From assembly GCF_900108365.1 (NCBI RefSeq), contig NZ_FNWQ01000003.1, positions 62,001-126,000 on the forward strand: 64,000 nt of DNA, written 5' to 3'. Below the pieces are notes generated by a model. It saw only the letters and a list, made by a program, of their open reading frames with translations. It made no database searches and had not been told where the DNA came from. The DNA is from Chryseobacterium culicis (GTDB taxonomy: Bacteria; Bacteroidota; Bacteroidia; Flavobacteriales; Weeksellaceae). Shown one piece after another: positions 1-9,181 of this stretch. The position numbers and the translations under genes were made by a program. The number at the start of each line of letters is the position of its first letter. Positions within the stretch are counted from its first letter, which is position 1.

Positions 1-45
1 CAAATTAAAAGGGTAAAATCATAATAATTATCAAATAATATAATC

Positions 46-480
46 ATGAAAAAAAGTCTTCTGGCACTTGGTGCTGTACTTGCACTGACAGCTGTGAGCT
101 GTAAAAAAAATGAAAGCGGCAACAAAAGCGTTATCAAAACAGAAAGTTCTGAAACTGTAGTTACTGATAATAACGGAAAAATAGATTCAGTGACACAAAG
201 CTCTTCATCAGTAGATATTAATGGACAGAAAACTGAGAAAACAGATTTTGTTTATAAGGCTACAGACGGAACATTAGTAAAAGTCGTCTTCAAAAACGAC
301 CCGAAAGAAAATACCGTAGCTATCACCAGCAACAAAAAAACATTTACACTACCAAAGACTGAAACAAAAGGTGACGAAACTATTTACAAAAAAGATGATA
401 TGACGGCAAGGGTAAAAGGAGACAGCCTTCACCTGGAACAAGGCAATAATGTGATTGAATTGAAAAGAACCAAGATTTAA
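46..480 (+). CDS. small lipoprotein, unknown function
   Basis: 144 residues. The N-terminus is a lipoprotein signal: MKK, a hydrophobic stretch, then LTAVSC with the lipidated cysteine near residue 19. The mature part is hydrophilic and rich in Lys, Thr and Ser, with no recognisable domain. The middle (about residues 70-140) alternates short polar and hydrophobic segments, suggesting a small beta-rich fold. It is probably anchored in the inner or outer membrane facing the periplasm. It stands alone, converging on the amidase gene with a shared terminator between them. The export call is firm; the function is unknown. Confidence 0.8.
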   Translation: MKKSLLALGAVLALTAVSCKKNESGNKSVIKTESSETVVTDNNGKIDSVTQSSSSVDINGQKTEKTDFVYKATDGTLVKVVFKNDPKENTVAITSNKKTFTLPKTETKGDETIYKKDDMTARVKGDSLHLEQGNNVIELKRTKI

Positions 481-483
481 AAT

Positions 484-520
484 AAAAATGTCCCAAAACC
501 TAGGTGGGACATTTTTATTT
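484..520. terminator. bidirectional intrinsic terminator
   Basis: A 12-bp perfect stem (484-495 with 505-516, core TGTCCCA/TGGGACA) has a 9-nt loop. It is flanked by A and T runs, so it can work in both directions between the convergent lipoprotein and amidase genes. Confidence 0.8.
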
Positions 521-528
521 TTATAATA

Positions 529-1359
529 TTAAATCTTTTTAAGCAAATCACTGTTGATCCATCCATAGATTGGTTCACCGTCTTTCCCCGGCTTAAACAA
601 CACATACACATAAAACCAGCCCAGTTTACTTTGTATAAATTCAACCTGAGTATCTTTTTTAAGCTCTACAATAGCTTCAAATTCAGTTCCTGCACCATTT
701 CTTACATTGGCATACTCAGCATTCACTTTATACATGTCTGCGGTATCATCTTCTCTTCCTAACAGCTTTGCCCTGAAGTTCTCCATAGGAAATGCAGGTC
801 CGGGATCATTCTTTCTGAAAGGCGCAATATCATCATGCCCCAGAATATTTTTAATATGGTAAGTTTCCATCAGAAGCTTACAAACCTGAAAGCACGTTTC
901 CAGTTGTTTCTCGGTAAAGCTGTGCCAGTATGAAGTTTCGTTTTCATGTTTGTGCTTTGCCGTTACTACTACATCCTTTGAATATTCTTTTTCAAACCAT
1001 GCATAGAATCTTTCATTCACTTTGGTAAGCCTTCCGGGATTTTCAAGTTCAATACCAATGGAAAAATCATTAAACCCTGAGCGGTCTGCCCATCTGCTTC
1101 TTCCCGCATGCCAGGCTTTTTTATTGAATTCAACCATTTGGGTAATCCTGCCATCACTATCTATAATAACATGTGCTGAAGCTTTTGCTGTAGGATCTTT
1201 AAACCAGTTTATTGAATTTTCAGCTCCCCTTCCCGCCGTAAAATGAATGATAATGTATTCAGGAATAATAATTCCCTCTTTATTGGGAGTTTCTATAAAG
1301 CTAATGCTCTCCCCGGAAATTGTTTTTCCTAACTTATCTTTTATGATAATCATGACCAA
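529..1359 (-). CDS. N-acetylmuramoyl-L-alanine amidase (Amidase_2) with SH3-like tail
   Basis: 276 residues. The Amidase_2/AmpD-type domain covers roughly residues 25-200 and should cleave the MurNAc to L-Ala bond of peptidoglycan. Candidate zinc ligands are His39 (IIIHFTAG), His175 (ILGHDD) and Asp185 (KNDPGPAF), with Glu104 nearby. Residues about 208-276 form a bacterial SH3-like domain with the typical ANVRNGAG start, probably a wall-binding module. No signal peptide is visible, so it may be a cytoplasmic muropeptide-recycling enzyme or leave by a non-Sec route. The start could also be Met3. A -7 promoter box lies at 1376-1383. It is transcribed alone. Confidence 0.85.
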   Translation of the reverse strand: MVMIIIKDKLGKTISGESISFIETPNKEGIIIPEYIIIHFTAGRGAENSINWFKDPTAKASAHVIIDSDGRITQMVEFNKKAWHAGRSRWADRSGFNDFSIGIELENPGRLTKVNERFYAWFEKEYSKDVVVTAKHKHENETSYWHSFTEKQLETCFQVCKLLMETYHIKNILGHDDIAPFRKNDPGPAFPMENFRAKLLGREDDTADMYKVNAEYANVRNGAGTEFEAIVELKKDTQVEFIQSKLGWFYVYVLFKPGKDGEPIYGWINSDLLKKI

Positions 1360-1375
1360 GATTTTTTTAAACCCT

Positions 1376-1383
1376 CAAAGTTA
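1376..1383 (-). promoter_or_regulatory. -7 promoter box for the amidase gene
   Basis: On the minus strand it reads TAACTTTG, matching the Bacteroidota -7 consensus TAnnTTTG, 16 nt before the start codon. No clear -33 TTG is present at the expected distance. Confidence 0.45.
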
Positions 1384-1415
1384 TTCTAAATATATTAATT
1401 AAACATTAACGAAAT

Positions 1416-1450
1416 AAAAAAAACCATCCGAAAAACGAATGGTTTTTTTT
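1416..1450. terminator. terminator after rplQ
   Basis: AACCAT (422-427) pairs with ATGGTT (439-444), and the stem is extended by A8/T8 runs on either side. It lies just beyond the rplQ stop and ends the long ribosomal-protein operon. Confidence 0.75.
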
Positions 1451-1470
1451 AAATATCTGAAAAAATATGA

Positions 1471-1992
1471 TTATTCTTCAGTTTTTTCTTCAGTAGTATC
1501 AGCTTTAGCTTCTTCTACTTTTTCTTCTACTACAGGAGCATCAGCAACTACTGCTTCAGCTTTTTTAGTAGCAGCAGTTGATCTTCTGCTTCTTCTTGTA
1601 GCTTTTTTCTCTTCAGCATTAGGGTTGTAAAGCTCGTTGAAATCTACCAGTTCGATAAGAGCAGTATCAGCAGCATCACCTGGTCTGAATCCTGTCTTGA
1701 TGATTCTTGTATAACCACCGTTTCTTTCAGCGATTTTAGGAGCTACAGTTCTGAATAATTCAGCAACCGCAAATTTATTTTGAAGGTAAGAGAATACTAC
1801 TCTTCTGTTGTGTGTAGTATCTTCTTTTGCTTTTGTTAATAGAGGCTCAACATATACTCTTAAAGCTTTAGCTTTAGCAACAGTAGTGTTGATTCTTTTA
1901 TGCTCAATTAGAGAACAAGCCATATTAGAAAGTAAAGCACTTCTGTGAGAAGCTGTTCTTCCTAAGTGATTGAATTTTTTACCGTGTCTCAT
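1471..1992 (-). CDS. rplQ: 50S ribosomal protein L17
   Basis: 173 residues. The first 115 or so are canonical L17 (start [12 protein letters not shown], then the [17 protein letters not shown] helix), which sits near the exit tunnel of the large subunit. Beyond about residue 125 a low-complexity tail rich in Ala, Glu, Lys, Val and Thr replaces the usual end; such extensions are common in Bacteroidota. It is the last gene of the operon, six bases after rpoA, and is followed by a strong terminator. Confidence 0.97.
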   Translation of the reverse strand: MRHGKKFNHLGRTASHRSALLSNMACSLIEHKRINTTVAKAKALRVYVEPLLTKAKEDTTHNRRVVFSYLQNKFAVAELFRTVAPKIAERNGGYTRIIKTGFRPGDAADTALIELVDFNELYNPNAEEKKATRRSRRSTAATKKAEAVVADAPVVEEKVEEAKADTTEEKTEE

Positions 1993-1998
1993 TATTAA

Positions 1999-2994
1999 TT
2001 ATTTATCAGCGTCTAACTTATATTTTGCAACGTCGAAACCGAAGTTAAGACCTTTTGAATGCACTAATTCTTCTAGTTCTGTCAAAGATTTTTTACCAAA
2101 ATTTCTGAATTTCATCAAATCAGACTTACTGTAAGAAACCAATTCTCCAAGCGTTTCTACTTCCGCAGCTTTAAGACAGTTAAGGGCTCTTACGGAAAGA
2201 TCCATATCTGCTAATTTAGACTTAAGAAGTTGTCTTGTGTGAAGCGTTTCTTCATCGTACTGGATAGATGCTTTTACCGCTTCAGTTTCAAGCGTGATTC
2301 TCTCATCAGAGAATAGCATGAAGTGATAAATTAATATCTTAGAAGCTTCTGTTAAAGCGTTCTGAGGGCTGATAGACCCATCAGTTTCTATATCTAATAC
2401 AAGTTTTTCGTAGTCTGTTTTTTGCTCTACACGATAATTTTCAATGCTGTATTGTACTTTCTTGATCGGCGTAAAAATAGAGTCGATAGCAATAGTTCCT
2501 ACTGGAGCGTTGTTTGACTTATTTTGTTCAGAAGGAACATACCCTCTACCTTTTTCAATATTGAAAGTAATTTCGAAAGTTACATCACTGTTTAGGTTGC
2601 AGATCACTAAATCCGGGTTTAAAACCTCGAATCCATTGATAGACTTTCCTAAATCACCAGCAGTAATAACCGTTTGACCTGAAACTTTAGCAACAACCTG
2701 CTCGTTAGCCTGGCCTTCTGCTGCAGCTTTTAATCTTACCTGCTTAAGGTTAAGAATAATTTCGGTAACGTCTTCGATTACTCCTGGAATAGTTGAAAAT
2801 TCGTGCTCTACACCTTCTATTTTGATAGATGAAATAGCGTATCCTTCCAGAGAAGAAAGCAACACTCTTCTCAAAGCATTACCGATTGTAAGCCCGAAAC
2901 CTGGTTCTAAAGGTCTGAATTCAAATTGACCTTTAAATTCATCAGAGTTAAGTAAAATTACTTTATCGGGTTTTATGAATTGTAAAATTGCCAT
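1999..2994 (-). CDS. rpoA: RNA polymerase subunit alpha
   Basis: 331 residues, normal length. The N-terminal dimerisation domain (about 1-235) contains the conserved block [17 protein letters not shown] at residues 33-49. The C-terminal domain (about 250-325) has two helix-hairpin-helix segments, including [20 protein letters not shown] and [11 protein letters not shown], for binding UP elements and activators. It lies between rpsD and rplQ, the standard alpha-operon position, so it should be co-transcribed with ribosomal proteins. Confidence 0.98.
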   Translation of the reverse strand: MAILQFIKPDKVILLNSDEFKGQFEFRPLEPGFGLTIGNALRRVLLSSLEGYAISSIKIEGVEHEFSTIPGVIEDVTEIILNLKQVRLKAAAEGQANEQVVAKVSGQTVITAGDLGKSINGFEVLNPDLVICNLNSDVTFEITFNIEKGRGYVPSEQNKSNNAPVGTIAIDSIFTPIKKVQYSIENYRVEQKTDYEKLVLDIETDGSISPQNALTEASKILIYHFMLFSDERITLETEAVKASIQYDEETLHTRQLLKSKLADMDLSVRALNCLKAAEVETLGELVSYSKSDLMKFRNFGKKSLTELEELVHSKGLNFGFDVAKYKLDADK

Positions 2995-3027
2995 ATTATT
3001 GGGTTGAGCAAAAATTTGATTAAAAAA

Positions 3028-3636
3028 TTATTTAGAGTAAAGTTCGACGATAAGGTTCTCCTTAATGTCCTCCGGAATTTGGATTCTTTCAGGAGCAGAA
3101 ATGAAGGTACCTTCTTTCTTCTCATCGTTGAATTGTAACCACTCATAGTTTGACTTAGAAGCCAATGCATTGGTAACAACCTCAAGAGACTTAGACTTTT
3201 CTCTTACGGTGATAACATCACCAGCTTTTACCAAGTAAGAAGGGATGTTAAGAATCTCTCCGTTCACTGTGATGTGTCTGTGAGAAACTAACTGTCTAGC
3301 TCCGGATCTGGTTTTAGCAAAACCTAATCTGTATACTACGTTATCCAATCTTGATTCACAAAGTTGTAATAGAACTTCACCAGTTACTCCTTTGCTTCTG
3401 TGTGCTTTTTCAAATAAGTTAGCAAACTGTCTTTCTAAAATACCGTATGTATATTTAGCTTTTTGTTTTTCTGCTAACTGAACTGCATATTCTGATTTTT
3501 TAGCACCTCTTCTTTTGTTAGGACCGTGTTGTCCTGGCGGTTGGTTCTTTCTTTTTTCGAAGTTTTTGTCATCTCCGTAGATTGCAGCACCAAACTTTCT
3601 AGCAATCTTAGTTTTAGGTCCAATATATCTTGCCAT
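3028..3636 (-). CDS. rpsD: 30S ribosomal protein S4
   Basis: 202 residues. Starts [16 protein letters not shown] and carries the S4 RNA-binding domain around residues 93-155 ([21 protein letters not shown]). It is a primary 16S rRNA-binding protein that nucleates 30S assembly and in many bacteria represses its own operon translationally. It sits between rpsK and rpoA. The N-terminus lacks the zinc cysteines seen in some S4 forms. Confidence 0.98.
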   Translation of the reverse strand: MARYIGPKTKIARKFGAAIYGDDKNFEKRKNQPPGQHGPNKRRGAKKSEYAVQLAEKQKAKYTYGILERQFANLFEKAHRSKGVTGEVLLQLCESRLDNVVYRLGFAKTRSGARQLVSHRHITVNGEILNIPSYLVKAGDVITVREKSKSLEVVTNALASKSNYEWLQFNDEKKEGTFISAPERIQIPEDIKENLIVELYSK

Positions 3637-3655
3637 AATGGGTAAATTCTAAAAA

Positions 3656-4045
3656 TTAAACTCTTCTTCTTTTTGGTGGTCTACATCCATTGTGCGGCAT
3701 AGGAGTCACATCAATGATTTCGCTAACTTCAATTCCTGAATTGTGGATAGATCTGATAGCAGATTCTCTACCTGCCCCTGGACCTTTCACAAACACCTTT
3801 ACTCTTCTTAAACCAGCTTCGTGAGCTACAGCAGAGCAATTTTCAGCTGCCATCTGAGCAGCAAATGGAGTATTCTTTTTAGAACCTCTGAAACCCATTT
3901 TACCGGCAGAAGCCCAAGAGATAACCTCTCCGTTTTTATTTGTTAAAGAAATGATGATGTTATTGAAAGAAGCCTGAATATGAGCTTCACCAATAGCTTC
4001 AACTTTTACTTTTCTTTTCTTAACTACTTTAGTTTGTTTTGCCAT
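3656..4045 (-). CDS. rpsK: 30S ribosomal protein S11
   Basis: 129 residues, normal length. Contains the S11 signature region [20 protein letters not shown] and the C-terminal [16 protein letters not shown] block. It is part of the 30S platform near the mRNA exit, with S7 and S18 as neighbours. The gene lies 12 bp after rpsM and 19 bp before rpsD in the alpha operon. Confidence 0.98.
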   Translation of the reverse strand: MAKQTKVVKKRKVKVEAIGEAHIQASFNNIIISLTNKNGEVISWASAGKMGFRGSKKNTPFAAQMAAENCSAVAHEAGLRRVKVFVKGPGAGRESAIRSIHNSGIEVSEIIDVTPMPHNGCRPPKRRRV

Positions 4046-4057
4046 AATTCCTAACGA

Positions 4058-4435
4058 TTATTTACTAGCTTTTTTCTTGTTAGCAACAGTTTTTCTCTTT
4101 CCTTTTCGGGTTCTAGAGTTGTTTTTCGTTCTCTGGCCTCTTAAAGGTAATCCAAGTCTGTGACGTATTCCTCGTTGGCATCCTATGTCCATCAATCTCT
4201 TGATGTTCAATTGCACTTCAGATCTTAATTCTCCTTCTACTTTTACGTTTTCTGAGATATATGTTCTGATGGCAGCCAATTCATCGTCATTCCATTCGTT
4301 GACTTTTTTGTCTTCGCTGATACCGGCAGCTTTAAGGATTTCAGAAGAAGTACTTCTTCCTACTCCGTAAATGTAAGTTAAACCGATAACTCCTCTTTTG
4401 TTTTTTGGTAAATCAATACCTGCAATTCTCGCCAT
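4058..4435 (-). CDS. rpsM: 30S ribosomal protein S13
   Basis: 125 residues. Starts [15 protein letters not shown] and ends with the basic tail that reaches toward P-site tRNA ([19 protein letters not shown]). It forms part of the 30S head and bridges to the large subunit. It follows rpmJ, which follows infA, the usual order. Confidence 0.98.
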   Translation of the reverse strand: MARIAGIDLPKNKRGVIGLTYIYGVGRSTSSEILKAAGISEDKKVNEWNDDELAAIRTYISENVKVEGELRSEVQLNIKRLMDIGCQRGIRHRLGLPLRGQRTKNNSRTRKGKRKTVANKKKASK

Positions 4436-4442
4436 AATTTAA

Positions 4443-4559
4443 TTAACCTTGTCTTTGTTTAAATTTTGGGTTCTTCTTGTTGATTACGAACAGTACACCT
4501 TTTCTGCGTACGATTTTGCAATCAGCGCTTCTTTTTTTAATTGATGCTCTTACTTTCAT
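4443..4559 (-). CDS. rpmJ: 50S ribosomal protein L36 (zinc-independent form)
   Basis: A 38-residue gene between infA and rpsM. It starts [20 protein letters not shown] and ends NPKFKQRQG, which identifies L36. Of the usual Cys-Cys-Cys-His zinc site only one cysteine (Cys14) remains; the other ligand positions are Ser/Arg, Asn/Lys and Phe. This marks the zinc-independent C-minus type. The start was set by the conserved MKVR N-terminus. Confidence 0.93.
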   Translation of the reverse strand: MKVRASIKKRSADCKIVRRKGVLFVINKKNPKFKQRQG

Positions 4560-4622
4560 TTTGATAGTATTTATTTTTTAACAATAGCCAAATGGAGACC
4601 TAGGACTCCATTTGGCGTTTGT

Positions 4623-4838
4623 TTAATATCTAAATGTGATTCTCCCTTTTGATAAATCATAAGGAGACATTTCTAATTTTACCTTATCACCGGGTAAAAG
4701 TTTAATATAATGCATTCTCATTTTACCAGAAATATGAGCGATAAGAATATGCCCATTTTCTAGTTCTACACGGAACTGAGCGTTCGAAAGTGCTTCCGTT
4801 ATAACGCCGTCTTGTTCAATATGTTTTTGTTTTGCCAT
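4623..4838 (-). CDS. infA: translation initiation factor IF-1
   Basis: 71 residues, standard length, a single OB-fold (about 5-71). Begins [17 protein letters not shown] and contains the conserved [20 protein letters not shown]. It binds the 30S A site during initiation together with IF-2 and IF-3. The gene lies 3 bp after secY, with rpmJ following about 60 bp later. Confidence 0.97.
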   Translation of the reverse strand: MAKQKHIEQDGVITEALSNAQFRVELENGHILIAHISGKMRMHYIKLLPGDKVKLEMSPYDLSKGRITFRY

Positions 4839-4841
4839 AAA

Positions 4842-6221
4842 TTAATATCCAGTCGTTCTTGATAATTTAGACTGCATTAAGCCATCATAATGATGGTTCA
4901 GCAGATAGGTATTAATCTGTTGAACTGTATCTAAAATTACGCCCACCATGATTAATAGTGACGTTCCCCCGAAAAATAGGGCAAACGCATCTGTCTGAAC
5001 AAAGGTTCCATGCACAATTGCCGGAAGGATTGCAAAGATAGACAAAAATATTGCACCTGGCAAGGTAATTTTTGATAAAATATCATCTAAATAATCAGCG
5101 GTCTCTTTTCCTGGTCTTACTTTCGGTACTAAACCTCCATTTCTCTTCAAATCATCAGCCATTTGGTTTACCGGAATTGTAATTGCAGTATAGAAAAACG
5201 AGAAGATAATAATTAATAGGGCAAACAATACGTTGTACTGCCAGCTAAAAACATTCTTGAAACCTGCAAGAAAAGTATTGGATTCATCAAATTTTGTTAA
5301 TAATCCTGGTACGAACATCAATGCCTGAGCAAAGATAATCGGCATTACACCAGCAGCATTTACTTTCAATGGGATCCATTGTCTTGCTCCCTGCATAAGA
5401 TTTCTGTTTACACCTCCTCTTGCTTGAGCTCTGCTTACATACTGAATTGGAATTTTTCTAACAGCAACTGATAAGATCACCGCTAAAAGAACTACCACCA
5501 TCCAGAATAATACTTCAATAAGGATCATGATAGATCCCATTCCTCCTTTTCCGTTCTGCACGGCCATTTCCTGAACGAATGCCTCCGGTAATCTTGAAAG
5601 GATCCCCACCATAATAAGGATAGAGATACCGTTTCCGATACCTTTGTCGGTGATTTTTTCACCTAACCACATTGCGAATACTGAACCAGCAACCAAGATC
5701 ACAATACTTGGCAACCAGAACATGATAGAATTGGGCTCTACAAAGTATGCAGACTGGAACTGAGCATATGGTAAGAATAATTGAGTAATAGAAGTTAAGT
5801 AAGAAGGTGCCTGTACCAGACAAACTCCAATCGTTAACCATCTTGTAATTTGGTTCAATGTATTTCTACCGGACTCTCCATCTTTCTGAAGCTTCTGAAG
5901 ATAAGGAATAGCCATTCCCATCAACTGAACAATAATAGAAGCAGAAATATAAGGCATGATACCTAACGCCATTACGGACGCGTGGCTGAAAGCCCCCCCC
6001 GTAAACGACGAAAGCAAGCCAAGGAGACCTGCTCCTTGCTTGTTACCGCCTTGATTTTTATAATGCTCTAAGAGATCTCCCACTTCTGCAAGGTTAATTG
6101 CGGGAAGTGAAATATAAGATGCGAATCTATACACAAGGATAATCCCTAAAGTGAAGAGAATTTTATCTCTAAGTTCTTTAAGACTCCAAATATTTTTAAG
6201 TGTTTGTATAAATTCTTTCAT
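4842..6221 (-). CDS. secY: protein translocase subunit SecY
   Basis: 459 residues with about ten transmembrane helices, the expected SecY topology. It is the pore of the Sec translocon that exports unfolded proteins, including the lipoproteins and T9SS cargo encoded here. Visible landmarks are a plug-region segment after helix 1, the IGNGISILIMVGILS region, and cytoplasmic loops with VSRAQARGGVNRN and KVRPGKETADYL. It lies between rplO and infA, as in most bacteria. Confidence 0.97.
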   Translation of the reverse strand: MKEFIQTLKNIWSLKELRDKILFTLGIILVYRFASYISLPAINLAEVGDLLEHYKNQGGNKQGAGLLGLLSSFTGGAFSHASVMALGIMPYISASIIVQLMGMAIPYLQKLQKDGESGRNTLNQITRWLTIGVCLVQAPSYLTSITQLFLPYAQFQSAYFVEPNSIMFWLPSIVILVAGSVFAMWLGEKITDKGIGNGISILIMVGILSRLPEAFVQEMAVQNGKGGMGSIMILIEVLFWMVVVLLAVILSVAVRKIPIQYVSRAQARGGVNRNLMQGARQWIPLKVNAAGVMPIIFAQALMFVPGLLTKFDESNTFLAGFKNVFSWQYNVLFALLIIIFSFFYTAITIPVNQMADDLKRNGGLVPKVRPGKETADYLDDILSKITLPGAIFLSIFAILPAIVHGTFVQTDAFALFFGGTSLLIMVGVILDTVQQINTYLLNHHYDGLMQSKLSRTTGY

Positions 6222-6230
6222 TAGTAAGTA

Positions 6231-6680
6231 TTATAAGGTAATTGCTTTTCCACCTGCTTTAGCAATAAGCTCTTCAGCAGATTTAGTGAATTTGTCAGCA
6301 GAGATTGAAACCGCAGATTTCAATTCTCCTCTACCCATAATTTTCACTAATTCGTTTTTAGAAACGATCCCGTTTTCTACTAAAACTTCTTTCGTGATAT
6401 CTCCGGTGATGGATTTGTTCTCGATTAAAGTTTGAATAGTATCAAGGTTCACACCTCTAAACTCTTTTCTGTTTACGTTTTTGAATCCGAATTTAGGTAA
6501 TCTTCTTTGTAAAGGCATCTGACCACCTTCGAAACCGATTTTCTGAGAATAACCAGCTCTAGCTTTCTGACCTTTGTGTCCTTTTGTTGAAGTACCTCCT
6601 TTTCCGCTACCCTGACCTCTACCAATTCTTTTTGAGTTGAAAGTAGATCCTGCAGCAGGTTGTATGTTATTTAAATTCAT
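6231..6680 (-). CDS. rplO: 50S ribosomal protein L15
   Basis: 149 residues. Starts MNLNNIQPAAGS and has the Gly/Lys-rich N-terminal extension RIGRGQGSGKGGTSTKGHKG that threads into 23S rRNA, followed by the globular C-terminal domain ending in GGKAITL. It is a late-assembly large-subunit protein. The gene precedes secY by 9 bp. Confidence 0.98.
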   Translation of the reverse strand: MNLNNIQPAAGSTFNSKRIGRGQGSGKGGTSTKGHKGQKARAGYSQKIGFEGGQMPLQRRLPKFGFKNVNRKEFRGVNLDTIQTLIENKSITGDITKEVLVENGIVSKNELVKIMGRGELKSAVSISADKFTKSAEELIAKAGGKAITL

Positions 6681-6701
6681 TTTAATTTCTCTTTTTTAAA
6701 A

Positions 6702-6878
6702 TTATTTTTGAACTTCAAGTAAGTGGCTCACTGCAGCTATCATTCCTAAGATAGAAGGAGTAGCTTCATGTTCTACAACTTGGTGAAGTTTCTTTAATCC
6801 TAATGCTTCAAGCGTTCTCTTTTGGGTTTTTGTTCTACCAATAGCGCTTCTTACTTGCTTTACTTTAATTGTTGCCAT
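6702..6878 (-). CDS. rpmD: 50S ribosomal protein L30
   Basis: A 58-residue gene between rpsE and rplO. It starts MATIKVKQVRSAIGRTKTQK and continues with LEALGLKKLHQVV, the L30 signature, ending LLEVQK. It is a small alpha/beta ferredoxin-like protein of the 50S subunit. Position, length and sequence all agree. Confidence 0.95.
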   Translation of the reverse strand: MATIKVKQVRSAIGRTKTQKRTLEALGLKKLHQVVEHEATPSILGMIAAVSHLLEVQK

Positions 6879-6889
6879 TGCTTTATTGA

Positions 6890-7411
6890 TTAACCGTTAA
6901 ACACTTTACTTAGAGAAACTCCTCTCATTCTAGCGATTTCTTCAGGTCTTCTGATGTCTAATAACGCTTTGAAAGTAGCTTTCACTACGTTGTGAGGGTT
7001 AGAAGATCCTTTAGATTTTGAAAGGATATCGTGAATACCAGCAGATTCCAATACCGCTCTTACCGCACCACCGGCGATAAGTCCTGTACCGTGGGAAGCA
7101 GGTCTTAAGAAGATGTCTGCACCACCGTATCTGGCAGTAGTTTGGTGAGGGATAGTGTGGTTCATTACAGGAACTTTAACCAGGTTTTTCTTAGCGTCTT
7201 CAACTGCTTTAGCAATTGCAGAAGCTACCTCTTTAGATTTTCCTAAACCGAAACCGATGATACCTTCTTCGTTACCTACTACAACAATAGCAGAAAATCC
7301 GAAAGCTCTACCTCCTTTTGTTACTTTTGTTACTCTGTTAACAGCTACGAGACGATCTTTTAATTCTAATCCTCCCGGTTTTACTCTTTCTATATTATCT
7401 AGTCCTAACAT
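6890..7411 (-). CDS. rpsE: 30S ribosomal protein S5
   Basis: 173 residues. It has an N-terminal double-stranded-RNA-binding domain (about 15-80, with [17 protein letters not shown]) and the C-terminal S5 fold ([24 protein letters not shown]). It lies at the mRNA entry site and affects decoding fidelity. The residues preceding GGRAF form the loop where spectinomycin-resistance mutations occur in other bacteria; nothing here suggests a mutated form. Confidence 0.98.
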   Translation of the reverse strand: MLGLDNIERVKPGGLELKDRLVAVNRVTKVTKGGRAFGFSAIVVVGNEEGIIGFGLGKSKEVASAIAKAVEDAKKNLVKVPVMNHTIPHQTTARYGGADIFLRPASHGTGLIAGGAVRAVLESAGIHDILSKSKGSSNPHNVVKATFKALLDIRRPEEIARMRGVSLSKVFNG

Positions 7412-7430
7412 ATTTTCCGAAATTTAATGA

Positions 7431-7784
7431 TTAGAATTTAAGTCCACCTTCTCTTGCACCATCAGCCAGAGCTTTTACTCTACCGTGGTATACGAATCCG
7501 TTTCTGTCAAATACAATACTTTCGATTCCTGCAGCGATAGCTTTAGCAGCGATAGCTTTACCAACAGCAGCAGAAACTTCAGTCTTAGTACCTTTAGCGT
7601 CTACCCCTTTCTCTCTGGAAGAAGCTGATGCTAAAGTTTTACCATTTTTATCGTCGATTAACTGAGCGTAAATTTCCTTATTACTTTTATATACAGATAA
7701 TCTTGGCAATTCAGAAGATCCAGAGATTTTCCCTCTTACTCTTCTTTTGATTCTTATTCTTTTTTCTAATTTACTTAATGCCAT
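7431..7784 (-). CDS. rplR: 50S ribosomal protein L18
   Basis: 117 residues. Starts [19 protein letters not shown], the basic N-terminus that binds 5S rRNA, and ends with the conserved [17 protein letters not shown]. With L5 it forms the central protuberance. It lies between rplF and rpsE in the spc block. Confidence 0.98.
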   Translation of the reverse strand: MALSKLEKRIRIKRRVRGKISGSSELPRLSVYKSNKEIYAQLIDDKNGKTLASASSREKGVDAKGTKTEVSAAVGKAIAAKAIAAGIESIVFDRNGFVYHGRVKALADGAREGGLKF

Positions 7785-7799
7785 AATACTTATAATTTA

Positions 7800-8345
7800 T
7801 TAAGCAGATTTACCAGCTTTACGTCTAACAATTTCTCCTACGAATTTCACACCTTTTCCTTTGTATGGCTCAGGCTTTCTGAAAGAACGGATCTTTGCAG
7901 TAACCATTCCTAGAAGTTGTTTGTCGTGAGACGTTAAAGTAATAATTGGGTTTTTACCTTTTTCAGTCAATGTATCTACTTTTACTTCGTTTGGAAGTTC
8001 CAATACGATACCGTGAGAGAATCCTAAAGCTAACTCAAGTTTTTGACCTGCGTGAGAAGCTCTGTATCCTACCCCTACTAGTTCTAGTTTCTTTTCGAAA
8101 CCTTCTGATACACCTACGATCATGTTGGCGATCAACGCTCTGTATAAACCGTGAAGCGCTTTGTGTTGTTTAGAATCAGATGGTCTGTTTACGTTAAGTT
8201 CACCATCTTTCTGTTCTAAAGTAATTCCTGCTGTAAGCTCCTGAGAAAGTTCTCCTTTAGCTCCTTTTACCGTTACTACACCGTTGTTTTCAGTGATTGT
8301 AACTCCTGCTGGAATTGTTATAATTGCTTTACCAATTCTTGACAT
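7800..8345 (-). CDS. rplF: 50S ribosomal protein L6
   Basis: 181 residues with the two tandem L6 domains (about 1-80 and 85-170). Typical elements are MSRIGKAIITIPAGV at the start and PEPYKGKGVKF near the end, which contacts the sarcin-ricin region near the factor-binding site. The gene follows rpsH and precedes rplR. Confidence 0.98.
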   Translation of the reverse strand: MSRIGKAIITIPAGVTITENNGVVTVKGAKGELSQELTAGITLEQKDGELNVNRPSDSKQHKALHGLYRALIANMIVGVSEGFEKKLELVGVGYRASHAGQKLELALGFSHGIVLELPNEVKVDTLTEKGKNPIITLTSHDKQLLGMVTAKIRSFRKPEPYKGKGVKFVGEIVRRKAGKSA

Positions 8346-8362
8346 TTTCCTCTGATTAAAAA

Positions 8363-8761
8363 TTAATAAACATAGCAGATTACTTCACCGCCTACTTTCT
8401 CTTCTCTAGCTTTCTTGTCAGTCATTACTCCTTTAGAAGTAGAGATGATAGAAATACCCAAACCGTTTAGTACTCTTGGAAGTTCAGTAGAACCTTTGTA
8501 CTGTCTCAAACCTGGTCTAGAAGCTCTTTGGATAGACTTGATAGCTGGTTTGTTGGTTTGCTTATCGTACTTTAAAGCGATTTTGATCACTCCTTGAACA
8601 GCGTTATCTTCAAACTTGTAGTTTAAGATATACCCTTGATCAAATAGGATCTTAGTAATCTCCTTTTTGATTTTCGATGCAGGAATTTCCACCACTTTGT
8701 GGCCTGCGCTTTGTGCGTTCCTTACTCTTGTTAGGAAATCTGAAATTGGATCTGTTACCAT
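8363..8761 (-). CDS. rpsH: 30S ribosomal protein S8
   Basis: 132 residues. Begins MVTDPISDFLTRVRNAQ and contains the C-terminal RNA-binding signature GISIISTSKGVMTDKKARE. It binds helix 21 of 16S rRNA, and in E. coli it is the translational repressor of the spc operon. It is separated from rpsN by an unusually long 147-bp spacer that holds a hairpin. Confidence 0.98.
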   Translation of the reverse strand: MVTDPISDFLTRVRNAQSAGHKVVEIPASKIKKEITKILFDQGYILNYKFEDNAVQGVIKIALKYDKQTNKPAIKSIQRASRPGLRQYKGSTELPRVLNGLGISIISTSKGVMTDKKAREEKVGGEVICYVY

Positions 8762-8818
8762 TTTTCTTTTATAAATTATTGGTTAAAGAACAATCAGTAT
8801 TGAAAAGACTTGAAGATT

Positions 8819-8856
8819 AAAATATCAGACGTCAGAAATCTTCGGTCTGATATTTT
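8819..8856. promoter_or_regulatory. hairpin in the rpsN-rpsH spacer
   Basis: A perfect 10-bp stem, AATATCAGAC (8821-8830) with GTCTGATATT (8845-8854), extendable by two A:T pairs, with a 14-nt loop. It is the only large spacer in the spc block. On the coding strand the following U-run is short, so attenuation, RNA processing or a protein-binding site are all possible. Full termination would silence thirteen essential downstream genes unless another promoter lies beyond it. Confidence 0.5.
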
Positions 8857-8908
8857 TATTCTTTAGTATCTAGACAACTTAATTGTCCCGATTTTTAATT
8901 AGTAATTA

Positions 8909-9178
8909 TTACCAACTAGCTTTTCTTACCCCTGGGATAAGACCGTTGTTAGCCATTTCTCTGAAAGTTACTCTGGAAATACCGAACGTTCTCATGTATC
9001 CTCTTGGTCTACCTGTTAGTTTACATCTGTTGTGTAATCTTACAGGAGAAGCATTTTTAGGCAATTTTTGAAGTCCTTCGTAATCACCAGCTTCTTTAAG
9101 AGCTTGTCTTTTAGCAGCGTATTTAGCAACTAGTGCTTCTCTTTTGCGCTCACGCGCTTTCATTGATTCTTTAGCCAT
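8909..9178 (-). CDS. rpsN: 30S ribosomal protein S14 (zinc-free type)
   Basis: 89 residues, the long zinc-independent form. It starts [20 protein letters not shown] and has the S14 signature [19 protein letters not shown], ending GVRKASW; the CxxC pairs of the short zinc form are absent. It sits in the 30S head, between rplE and rpsH. Confidence 0.97.
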   Translation of the reverse strand: MAKESMKARERKREALVAKYAAKRQALKEAGDYEGLQKLPKNASPVRLHNRCKLTGRPRGYMRTFGISRVTFREMANNGLIPGVRKASW

Positions 9179-9181
9179 TTC

